A DNA stretch of 64,000 nt from Hirundichthys speculiger (Eukaryota; Chordata; Actinopteri; Beloniformes; Exocoetidae): the NCBI GenBank assembly GCA_018398805.1, contig JAGFBZ010001254.1:2379001-2443000 (forward strand). Reading direction: 5' to 3'. The stretch's first letter is position 1, and each line of letters opens with the position of its first letter. The translations under genes and the position numbers were made by a program. Below the pieces are notes generated by a model. It ran no database searches. It was not told the origin of the DNA and was given only the letters and a program-made list of their open reading frames with translations. Positions 36,881-46,575 of this stretch are shown here, in pieces.

Positions 36881-39089
36881 AGCAAATAATCAGACCAGCT
36901 GAAAGAAAAAGTTCATTTCTTTATTGGTTTCACTTTTGTTAAGGAAAAACTGCACAGTAAAAAGGTTATGTGTTTCTGTTTGAGGTTAAACTTGCTACTG
37001 AGGTCCCATACAACTAGATGATTTTTACAAAGTTTTGCACACAAAAAAACCAGCATCGAAACAGGGGGTACTAATTTATACAGACGACTCCACGTGGCAT
37101 TTCTTGACTGCTTATAAACATCACAAATATTTCAGATTTTCAAGCACAAACTCTTAGTTTTGGAATTAAAGTATTCTCATCAGTCTGTATCTCTGAAAGA
37201 GAGTTTGGCTTGTTTCAAAGCTCTGATCAGTTCAGTACAGTGTGATGTTACTCTCTTTTCCAGTGTAATATTCAGGTTTTCTTTATGCACAAAATGCTCA
37301 AATTAAACTTCTGGCTGCACTGTTGGCTGTGTTCACTTTTGCTAAAGACATATGGGAGCAAAGCTAACTGCGTGACCTGCGAGCAAATCTGAAAAGAGAC
37401 AACAGAATAGAGGAAATACGGATGATTAAAATGAAAATCTTTTTATATTCCCTCTAAGACAAAGGTTAAGTTGTTGAGAGGCTTCTTTCAGTTGACAGTG
37501 TGCAACACAACATTGTGTTTAAATTCCTTGCAGAATAACTATGAAGTGAAAAGACAGATGTGAGAATGGGAAAGAACAGTAGTGTCGGGGCTGTGACAGA
37601 CACAATTATACTGCAAAAAAGCTGCAAAAAAAAAAAAAGGAGAGAAATACAAATAAACACACATGTTTGAGACCAGTAAAGAGTTAGTTTAGACAGCCTC
37701 TGGTAGGTTGGCACTGTTTCTCTTTAACACTCATATGTGTTTTAGCAGCAGACACATATTATAACGCTCCTGAATGAGCATGCATGACACTGGCATTCGT
37801 GTGGCGGTTATAAAGATCACTGCTCTGATCTCTGGGCAGGTGGCCAGTCTAATAAGAAGTTCTGCTATAGCTCTCCTGTGTCTGCAGCCTTGGGCCGTAT
37901 CATTAATAGGAAGAGAGTGTGTTGCCAGGTGACCCTTGCAGGTAGTCCCCCAGACTGATAGATAGTGAAGGTGCACTGGCACCATTTTCTTTTAACAAAT
38001 GACAGGCCTTCCTGGAGCCAAAATTAGGGTGCAGCTGCGGATAGGGGAGTAAAGCTTTTAAATACAATGTTGTCATCTACAAAATAAATCATCTCTATGC
38101 TGTGAAAGCCTTCATAAGGGACAGCAAGTGAAGGCTGAGTATTCAACAAAACTTTGTCCTGTGGAATCTTTTTTTCCGTATTTGTCCAGATGGGTGTAGT
38201 GCCTTTGTGGGCAGTTGGATTCTCATAATATCCAACTGAGATCATATTTACTTCACCGCCATGCAGGATATGATGTCAAATGGGTGCGTGCAGTTTTTCA
38301 GATTGTCCCTTGGCAGCATTAGGTCAGAGTGCACACATGGCACTCTGTGTAAGCTGAAGCAAGTTTCCCTAAGTCTTGTATCACACTGAAATATTTTCTC
38401 AAGCCATTTCACTTCATAACAATATGCACGCTCAAGCACAAGCACATTTTCATGAATGGAGGGGAAAAGAGAAAGCAACTTGAGTCATCCTTTTAATAGT
38501 TTCAATCATGGAAGAAAAGTAGTTTACGGTGTTATAAAAAGCTTAGAGCGGTGCGGCAAGAGGCCAAGTCGACCCACTGAACAGCTGTCATTGGCAACAG
38601 CAGGTAGGCTGAGGAGAGGCCGTCAGTTGGACAGTATCCTCGGCATACACGCAACTCAGACGGATCAACAAACAGATGTCTGATGCTTGCGATTCAAGGG
38701 CAAATCCTTAGATGGCTACAAATCACAGGATGACACTCGTGCATCAGTAAGGAGCTGAGCTGCTGACACTCACAGCTCCAGATAAAAATACTGTACTGCT
38801 TCTCGTACAGGAGACCAGATATGTCACAGCAGTCTCTCTTATTCTGTCTGCCAGTCAACAAGTCTTCAACATATGAGGGTTTTTTTTTTTTTTTTTTGGT
38901 CTACTTTTCACTGGTCATGGCATCAATAAAAAAAAAAAAAAAAAAAAAAAACTGGAATACTGTAATCCTGGGGGGAAAAAATAGAAACACATGGTCAGTT
39001 CTTTAAAGTAGGACTCCAGAGTTAAAATGATCCCAGGTCTATTATTAGATGGAAAGGAGGGTAAACTTTTGTTGGGGAACAAAATGGTG

Positions 39090-39137
<48 letters not shown>

Positions 39138-40226
39138 GATTGAACGCCAGATTGAACTATTGCTTTTTTTACTGTCATATTTCTTCATGTGTTTGTTATC
39201 TATAAAATTTTATTAAAAATACATAAGTATTGATCCAGTTCTTTGGAAGCAGAGGTCATAAAAACTCCCCTCCTTTCTTTGTGTCTGTTAACAGCAATCC
39301 ATGTATTGTACACATAAAAAGTTAAATTACCTTGGTTCGTCTGTAAAGGCCCTATCCACAACATTACCCAAGCAGAATGACATTTTTGAGGGCTGTCAAA
39401 GGCTTTAAAAAAAGCTGTTTCATTTGACCTAGCTTCATTCGGCCGCTGTGCTTACATTAACAGCTCTTTTTTCTCTTGAAAATAAATGTTCTCTTTTGAA
39501 AACTGCATTTATTCGTGCCAATTTGGTCCCTAAAAAAAGTTGACACTCCTTACTGTCTGATAATACAACGAGGGTTGTTTTGACTCCAGAATTTTCCTTT
39601 ATGTAAAATAATGCGTCATCCCAGATTTTGATGAAAATATAACCTTGCTGATTTTGAGAACATCTATTTGTGTGTCTAGTTAAATTAAAAACCCAGACAG
39701 AACACAAACTCATCTCTTTTATTTGGGATAGTCTGGGTTTGAATATATGTCATCCAGTCAGCACTTCAGATTCGATGGGTTCTCTGACATCAACAAACCC
39801 AGCTCTGAGTATTTCGTGCACTCACACCAGAAACCTTGCTGCCACATCGGACTACAGCTGCGCCTGATGCTTCGGCCAGTCCCTTCCTGATGTCTTTGAC
39901 GTACCAAAAAACACAGTCCCATCCCCCATCATCCTGGTTCCTTGTCTTTCTTCCTTCCAACATCTTGCCATGCTGCATTTGCCATTACTGTGTGAGGTGT
40001 GAGGCACAGACTAAGGTGTGAAGCAAAAACCTGCAACGTTGTTTTTGAAATACTTCACAAAACATCAGGGCAGAGTTGTTAAAAGGGCTTCTATGAACAC
40101 AGGTGTAAAGGCATGGCCGAACTACTGTGTCACGTTACTGTGATATGCGAGAGACATCTCATTAAGACCTCATTGTGTGAAAAAAGTCCAAAATATGTCT
40201 TCTTTAATCTTTGTGGATATTGTTTT
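36881..40226. other. Non-genic stretch
   Basis: No gene supported. It holds a T19 run (38881-38899), a long A run (38930-38951) and a TA array (39092-39133). Confidence 0.55.
39092..39133. repeat. (AT)n microsatellite
   Basis: A pure AT array of about 42 bp. Confidence 0.97.
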
Positions 40227-41520
40227 TATTATTATTAAGCCTTTATTTAACCAGGTCTGTCCCATTGAGGTACAATGACCTCTTTTCCAAGAGAAGCCTG
40301 GCCAAGACAGCAGCCAAAAACAGTTCCACTTGTGCATTAAATACAATAAAATGGTAAAAGGAATAAAATCAAAGGTTTTCAGTTAAAACAAGTGCAATTT
40401 TGGTGTGAAGCAGCTTCAAGTTGTCTAATAAAATTCTTAAAAGTTCCAAGACCGATAAGGTCTTTCAAGTGCAGCGTGTTCTGCAGAGAGTTCCAGGAGG
40501 CAGGGGCAGAGTAATTGAAACTGTGTTTCCCTAACACAGAGTGAACTTTGGGCACTTTTAGTAAATAAAAATCGTTGGAACGCAGGCCGTAATTGCAATT
40601 AGTTTTAGAAATATATTCACTGAGGTAGTGGGGCAGTAGACCCAAAATTGCTTTATAAATAAAAATATACCAATGTGAAAGGTGCTGTGCTGCCAGAGAG
40701 GGCCACTCTACTAGAGCATATAGAGTGCAGTGGTGAGTGAGGGCTCTACAACCTGTAACAAACCTTAAAGTGCTATGGTACACAGAATCTAATGAACATA
40801 AACAGTTTGCAGGAGCGATCATGTATAAAAGGTCACCATATTTAAGTACAGGGAGGAAGGTAACAGCAACCAATTTTTTTCTGGCAGTAAAAGAAAAACA
40901 CGACCTGTGACGAAAAAATAATCCAAATTTTAACCCTAGTCTTTTTCTAGGTTTTGTACATGCAATTTAAAAGACAGTCGATCATCGATTAAAATTCCAA
41001 GATACTTGTAAGAAGGGACATGCTCAATTTCACACCCTTGTAAAGATAAAATGCTAGGAATAGGTTCAGTTGTCTTTCTGCCATTAAAAAATATGATGAG
41101 TTTGGTTTTTTCGGCATTTAGGACAAGTCTTAGGTCAAATAGTTGATGTTCTAATAGGTTAAATGCAGTCTGTAACTTCATTAGAGATTCGACAAGGGTG
41201 GAGCCACAGCAATAAATTACTGTGTCGTCTGCATAGAAATGAAGTTTAGGATCAGTAATATTACTGCCCAGTGGATTCACATAGATGATAAACAATATTG
41301 GCCCTAAAACTGATCCCTGGGGCACACCAGTCGAAATATTTAATAAGGATGATGAGCTGCCTTTCAAAACAAACACATTGCTTTCTGTCAGAGAGATAGT
41401 TATCGAACCAGCCAACAGCTTGTTCCGATAGCCCGATCTCAAGAATTCTTATTGAATTCCAAAGACTTAGATGAGAGATGATAAACCTGTAGATGCATTC
41501 AAAAATCAGCTGGTTCATAA
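40227..41520 (-). mobile_element. 5'-truncated LINE (Jockey superfamily, L2/CR1-like)
   Basis: The element runs on the minus strand. Its 3' end at 40227-40330 reads ttggccaggcttctcttgg...tggttaaataaaggcttaat, with an ATT-repeat tail. This is a terminus widely seen at the ends of fish L2/CR1-type LINEs. Upstream lies the C-terminal half of a reverse transcriptase ORF. The element stops near 41520, well short of a full LINE of several kb, as expected from incomplete reverse transcription. No endonuclease domain is present. Confidence 0.85.
40379..41518 (-). pseudogene. LINE reverse transcriptase pseudogene
   Basis: The order from the N-terminal side is as follows. A short piece in another frame reads [22 protein letters not shown] (41261-41518 frame). 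The main frame 41442-40936 contains [18 protein letters not shown], the catalytic FYADDTVIY (YADD aspartates at about 41229) and [11 protein letters not shown] bridging frame reads GLFFRHRSCFSFTARKK. A final 164-codon frame (40873-40379) contains LPVLKYGDLLY, LRFVTGCRALTHHC, WPSLAAQHLSHWYIFIYKA and SAPASWNSLQ, the thumb and C-terminal region of these proteins. At least two frameshifts separate the parts. The key RT residues survive, but the N-terminal fingers and the endonuclease are missing. Confidence 0.92.
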
Positions 41521-42775
41521 CATGTCATTACTGTATTTGAAAATATAGAATATGATTTTGGCCATAGTTAAAGAATGCTAAGAGGTTTCACATGATGGTG
41601 TTTAAGCAGGATGGAAAATGTAAAACTCCAGCAGCAATGCACTTACTGAACCCAGTCGACCAACTGACAAACCCTCTTCCAGTCTTCCAGCTTTTTGATA
41701 GACTCATTTTCAATGTTTGTAACCTAATGTTCCTCTTCAAGAGACAATTGTTTTGTTTCAGTCCATGAAATGTCTTCCAGCATAAATATCTGGAATTGCT
41801 AAAGTTCTGGCTTTTCAGACAGTTGTTAAAATAACGATCATGCTGCTGCTGCTGCTGAGGATGAGGAAAACAAAGTTCTGGCTTTTTTTCTCCTCTGCAA
41901 AAGCCTCCAGGTTAGTTCTAAAAGATTCTTCCAGTGTCCAATTCGGCACTTCTATTTGCTCTGGTCCTCACAGGCTGTAGAGTATATTACTTTTTTTTTC
42001 TTTTCTTTCTTTTTTTTTTTTAATCAAAATACTACATAAAGACTGAAAATGTCACATCTTCTGACACTGAGGTTTAGTAATATTTCCTGTTTAATTTTGA
42101 TTTTTAATATCACAGTGGTAGTGTTTATCTGCAAATAACACATGATTGTCAGTTATATAAGGGTTAAACCACACCTCATCTTAACTATCTTTCACACTGT
42201 ATTTGGTCATATTTTTCACTTTTGTTTCACTGTTTGGTTAGATTTTAGCGTTGAAGACACAGGTTGGGTTGAATAATTCAAAACTTCCCAGCTGCTTTGT
42301 TCTTAGAGAGCTTAGTCTTACTCTAAAAAAGATTTCCTAAAGTCTACCATATGTTCAAAACTTACCTTTTTGGCTTGTTTTGAGAGAACAGGCATTAAAG
42401 TGACGCACAACGGAGACCTTGAACTGAGCTACTTCTCCTTGACAATCACGCTGGGTGTCACAAAAAAAACAAAAAAACAAAAAAGAGTTTGCAATTATCC
42501 TTCAGGACAAAATAACTTTATTTTGTTCCAGTCTCACGATCTACCTTGACATCTGGCTACTTCTTTCTTCATCAAACAGACCTCGATTTACTGTGATAAT
42601 GTGCTATTGATTCAAACACAGATAACAGTGCAGCAGAGGAGCCAATCATTAAATGATTAACCACTTTTCTCCTCTCTATTCATCATATTTTTACTCTCTG
42701 CAGGGCTACCATTCAGAAGTAGCTGAAATACGGTTGCACTGGAAGGTAAATGCTTTAATGTGACTCTAATAATGG
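41521..42775. other. Non-genic stretch
   Basis: Contains a (TGC)5 run at 41841-41856 and T-rich tracts near 41990-42020. I see no gene. Confidence 0.55.
41841..41856. repeat. (TGC)5 microsatellite
   Basis: A short pure trinucleotide run, not inside any credible coding sequence. Confidence 0.85.
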
Positions 42776-43026
42776 CATATCACTAGGGATGTAACGATTC
42801 ACTCAACTCACGATTTGGTACAATTCACGATTTTTTGCTCATGGTACAAAATTATGACCAAAAAAAAAGATCCTTTATTCATAGGAAATAGTGCAATTGA
42901 AATGATCTTCTTAAATATAGTCTATTTTCTTCATCATTTATTTCCTTTTATCACAAGAAATTTTCAAAATTAATTTTCCACAACTGAAAAGGGTCTCAAA
43001 TCTTTTGCAAAAAAAAAAACAATCAT

Positions 43027-43440
43027 CAATCAAATCAAATCAAATCAAATATACTTTATTGATTCCCCAAGGGGGAAATTCAAGTTTCAAGTACACCAGA
43101 TGCTGCAGTCTGGTGTACTTGAGGAGCTGCCGGCGTCCAGCGCTCCTTCTTCATGTCCCGGTCCTGTGGTCCGAGTGCTAACTCCAGATAACAGCCGTTA
43201 AAACCAGTATAACTCCGCAATGGTGAATTAAGTGAGATATCTCCAAGGTCAGAGGAGGAAAACACAGATGAAACCAAACTGTGATGAACCAAACTGTCTC
43301 TTCTGGGAAGACTGAGCTCCCTCAGTCCGGCGAGCGATGGAGCCGACCGTCCCAGAGCCCGGTTTTCATGTGGACCAGGTTGTTGGCGTCACCTCTGGCC
43401 CACCAGGTCTTCAGACGGCCCCTGCAAAGTCAATCATCCT
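43027..43440 (-). mobile_element. LINE 3'-end fragment nested in the hAT element
   Basis: On the minus strand the sequence ends with gaatttcccccttggggaat, then caataaagtatatttgattt and an (ATTTG)n tail (43029-43051). This is the usual 3' terminus of a fish non-LTR retrotransposon. Just upstream is a stem-loop: 13-bp arms CAAGTACACCAGA (43088-43100) and TCTGGTGTACTTG (43109-43121) around an 8-base loop. Such hairpins next to the tail serve as the reverse transcriptase recognition site in L2-like LINEs. The upstream limit near 43440 is approximate, and no RT coding part is retained. Confidence 0.6.
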
Positions 43441-43762
43441 GGTAATTTCTTGTGTCCTCGCGTTGTTGAGTGAGAGAGGAGATTCAAAGCTGCTTCCCAA
43501 GGTGGTTCGCCTCTTTGGCAATTTTCGCTCAGGCTGTGGTGAAGTCTCTTCTTGTGGTGCCGAGGTAATGTGCTGCAACATGTTCCTTGTGTTATCCTGT
43601 ATATGTTAGCAGTTTCTTGCAATATTTGCACGCTGTTTTGGTCCTCTCTTTCTCAACATTTTCTTCTGTGTACATCGGGAATCCAAAATGCCGCCATACC
43701 GTTGACTTAAAACTACTCGGATCATCCTTTATCTCTATGTCACTGCTTACTGTAGTCGCCAT
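43430..43762 (-). pseudogene. hAT transposase N-terminus with BED zinc finger
   Basis: Translation from the ATG at 43762 gives MATTVSSDIEIKDDPSS, then a BED-type zinc finger: STVWRHFGF, a short variable loop, ACKYCKK and LLTYTG. The aromatic Trp-x-x-Phe-Gly-Phe segment and the CxxC pair are the conserved zinc-finger core. A one-base shift near 43600 breaks the frame. The next frame continues TRNMLQHI, where the second zinc-ligand His is expected, followed by a charged linker ending TQEITRMI. The catalytic RNase H-like domain and the dimerisation domain are missing, apparently through internal deletion and LINE insertion. Confidence 0.85.
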
Positions 43763-44109
43763 GTCTTCCCTCGCTCTGTACCTGAATACCAGTGGGCTAC
43801 GTAGTAACATGAGTTCTAACGTTGATATTGAATCAAACTGCCAACATATCCTAAAATGAATTAATAAATAGTTAAAGAGATACCTACTTATAACATAGTC
43901 ACGATTCATTTTTTATGCCAACCGATGCAAATTCTCACGCATTTGTATCGGTTTTTATTCGACTCACGATGCATCGTTACACCCCTACATATCACAGTAT
44001 ATAATATTACTGTTTAACAGCTGTTTGATATAAGACAAGGCATACAGATAAGTGCCTAGTCATGTCAAAGGAATATGGCAGTTGATATTGATCAGAATCT
44101 TATAAACAT

Positions 44110-44312
44110 GGCCGCCCCGGTGGAGCAGTGGTTAGGGCAGGCGGCCATATACAGAGGCTACAGTCCTCGTGCGGCTGGTCGTGAGTTCGATTCCCGGCTC
44201 GGCGACTCTTTCCCGCATGTCTTCCCCATTCTCTCTGCCCCCCTTCCTGTCTCTACTTTCAATAAAGGCCACTAGAGCCAAAAAAAATCTTTAAAAACAA
44301 AAAACAAAAAAA
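44110..44312 (+). mobile_element. tRNA-derived SINE with 15-bp target duplication
   Basis: It begins GGCCGCCCCGGTGGAGCAGTGG, which contains an A-box-like TGGAGCAGTGG. The B-box-like GAGTTCGATTCCC sits about 50 bases later. A T/C-rich body follows, ending ttcaataaaggccactagagcc and an A-rich tail. The 15-mer GAATCTTATAAACAT occurs at 44095-44109 and again, identical, at 44313-44327. A perfect target duplication shows insertion by LINE-type reverse transcription and suggests a fairly recent event. RNA polymerase III transcription is inferred from the boxes. Confidence 0.9.
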
Positions 44313-44327
44313 GAATCTTATAAACAT

Positions 44328-45928
44328 TAAGTTTTCTTTATTAACAGTATTTACTCACAAGCAAATTCGAATGGACCTTTTTAGGGACCAGATGTTGAGC
44401 GAGCATCAGCTGTAGCAGGAAGTAGCTGAGTTCTAATCGACTTACTTAACCCTTGTCCTCTCTAACAGGTTTTATTTTGCAGGTGCTCACGCTGGTTTAA
44501 TATTGCCTTGTATTAAAACAGACCTCATGAATTATTCACGGTGTGCGTGTAACCTCATGCCCTTCTCCATGATTTTGTTCCTACTGGCAAACAGTTTTTT
44601 AAGTGGTCATGTTGACAGATCTGCGCTGACCCGACTGGCTGGTTTTGGAAAAGCAACAGAGTGACACCTTTCACTGAGATAGTTCCTCTCTTATTAGTCA
44701 CAGTAGAGTGAAAAATCAAGTTACAATGTGACCTGGGAAAATAATTGATCAGGCCGTATGTCAACTATGTGACCTTTCTGTGTTCAGCTGGTATCTGTGG
44801 TGGTTGTTACTTCAATGCACTTCATAAAAAGAACATCTGAGGCTCCATCTTGAGATAGTTTTGCATGTATGTTGTGAGATACAGCAAATCAAAAAAAAAG
44901 TTTTTGTTTGTTCTCTGTGCACTTTTGCTTGCTCAAAGTCCAACCAAGAATGTTTTCCTTCATAATGTGTTTACAAGCAGTTTTCGTTTAAGAATCCTAT
45001 TCCACGAAGCATGCACAGTCTGTTTTCACACTGCATCATGGATGAGGACAAAAACACGTAAATGTCTCAATCACGCAGAACACTTCCTGGAATTATGCAT
45101 CACTACACAAACATCTGTTCACTTTCAGCTGTGCTCACCCAGCGCTGCAGTTATTTCTCAGAGCAAATATCAGTTGATGTGTGATTGTGCTTATCTCAAG
45201 TGGTGACACAGGACATAATAATGAAGAGCAGATGTGGTTTCGTCATCTGAAAATGTAAAGGTCCAAGACAAATATGAGCCTTTATGATTGTTGTTTGAAT
45301 ATAGAGGCGTAGACAGCCAAAATGACTTAAAAGCAAACCGAAAAACATATTTGCTGAATATATTAGTGACCCTCAGGGCTACTAACCGAATCTGAAAATT
45401 CCTGTTTTGAGAAAGCAATAACTCTTCAGGATGAAATTCTCCTTTTAACATTACACATTGGCCTTATATGTGTAAACTAAGGCCGGCTGTTTTCTATTTG
45501 AGCCTGTCAGTGAGATCATCTTTCCCTGAAAATGGGTGTACACAGACAGCGGCATTATGTATTTTCTTCCTTTTAAATATCCAACTCAAACCATTTCCTT
45601 TTTATTGTGTTTACTTTATAGGCATGCAGAAACAGATGGGATAGAAAATAGACATTGTATTAAAATAATAGGAATAACTCCACATGAATCAATGTAGCTT
45701 GTAGATGTTCCTGAAAAAGGATCATGGCAGTAAACTCAAAATACTATTTCCAGAAGTTGGAAAGTTTTCAGAAAGTGAAAAAAATTTTCCATCAGCAGAT
45801 TAATTACCTACTACCATATTATTACTTATTCTATTAGTACTTTTTCTAGAAATCATATTCTCAAAAATGGGATTGTCTAATAATCGAGGTCTGTTTTTTC
45901 TATTGTCGTTTCACATCCGCGCCTCTAG
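44328..45928. other. Non-genic stretch
   Basis: No supported feature. Open frames such as 44865-45206 have no recognisable domain. Confidence 0.5.
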
Positions 45929-45982
45929 ATGGTGTCAGGAGTGATGAGAGCGACGGTGAGCCCAGTGAGGCAGAAGACCTCT
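45929..45982 (+). CDS. Candidate 54-nt internal exon (unidentified host gene)
   Basis: A T/C-rich tract ends in gcctctag just before 45929, and the segment ends before GTGAGT at 45983, a strong donor consensus. Read with its first codon completed by one base from an upstream exon, the 54 nt encode GVRSDESDGEPSEAEDL with no stop. This is an acidic, serine-rich stretch with several casein-kinase-2-like sites. The length is a multiple of three, so skipping would keep the frame. Local GC content is higher than in the flanks. The protein is not recognised. The exon could still be a chance alignment of splice-like sites. Confidence 0.35.
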
Positions 45983-46251
45983 GTGAGTAACGGACTGTAG
46001 TTTATTCTGATAAACACATGACGAGTTACAGGACACTTTGAACTACTGTTTTATTGCACTTTTCTATTGCAAGCACCTTTTCTCCTCCGAGTCAATTGAT
46101 TTACGTATGAAGCCAGCCAGGTTGGGTCAGTTTGCAGTTTACAGCTCTTTGATTTTTTTTTTTCATTTTTTAATAGCAATTGCAATATAGCAAACTGTTT
46201 ATTGTGCTGGTGCTACTGCTTTGTTGCATTCCAGAATTTTGTTTTTTACAG

Positions 46252-46312
46252 ATTTACAGATTGTTGCTGCAAAAGTGAAAAGGAATGAGGTCTTTCAGTT
46301 TCTACAGCACAG
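46252..46312 (+). CDS. Candidate 61-nt internal exon (unidentified host gene)
   Basis: The acceptor is gttttttacag at 46241-46251 and the donor is CAG|GTTAGT at 46313. In the phase left by the preceding candidate exon (one base carried over), the segment is open and reads LQIVAAKVKRNEVFQFLQH. The other two frames contain stops. The 269-nt gap between the two candidates is a normal length for a small teleost intron. An alternative acceptor eight bases later (atttacag) would change the frame. No convincing next exon was found downstream, so support is limited. Confidence 0.3.
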
Positions 46313-46331
46313 GTTAGTGAGCTTTGAGCCC

Positions 46332-46529
46332 TTAAGCAGCAGGAGGATCCATGAGTCCAAGCGTGATCAATAGTGCTAAACGGGCCATGTATGGCTGTAT
46401 AAGCTCTTTGGGAGCCTCACTGACATTCATTGTCCTCTGCAAGGATATATTTACATGTGACCACTGACCTTCTGGTTGCTGGATGTCTACTGTACTTGCT
46501 GTGCCCCCAAGGCTGACAAAGAAACTCAA
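46332..46529 (-). other. Unidentified 65-codon open frame
   Basis: The minus-strand frame reads ASTVDIQQPEGQW, then RTMNVSEAPKELIQPYMA, and ends LGLMDPPAA before a TAA stop. Its composition is more protein-like than most open frames here, and a tttctttgtcag acceptor-like sequence lies inside its start. It could be a terminal exon, a fragment of an unrecognised repeat, or chance. It overlaps no recognised mobile element. Confidence 0.2.
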
Positions 46530-46558
46530 ACTTACCCATGTAAGAAACGGAAAAAAAT

Positions 46559-46575
46559 TATATATATATATATAT
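46559..46575. repeat. Short (TA)n run
   Basis: A short pure TA array. Confidence 0.85.

Larger units (their letters stand above)
42784..43987 (-). mobile_element. hAT transposon, internally deleted, with intact 8-bp target duplication
   Basis: The left terminus TAGGGATGTAACGATTCA at 42784 and the right terminus ending TGCATCGTTACACCCCTA at 43987 are inverted repeats. Each is bordered by the identical octamer CATATCAC (42776-42783 and 43988-43995). An 8-bp duplication and this terminal form are diagnostic of hAT elements. The 1.2-kb interior keeps only the start of a transposase on the minus strand and has received a LINE 3' end (43027 to about 43440). It is therefore non-autonomous. Confidence 0.93.

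Noticed and set aside
46513..46535. Possible third exon after the 45.9-46.3 kb pair (LTKKLKLTH before gtaaga)
   Set aside because: It is very short with a weak acceptor (cccccaag). Phase agreement over nine codons is not meaningful.
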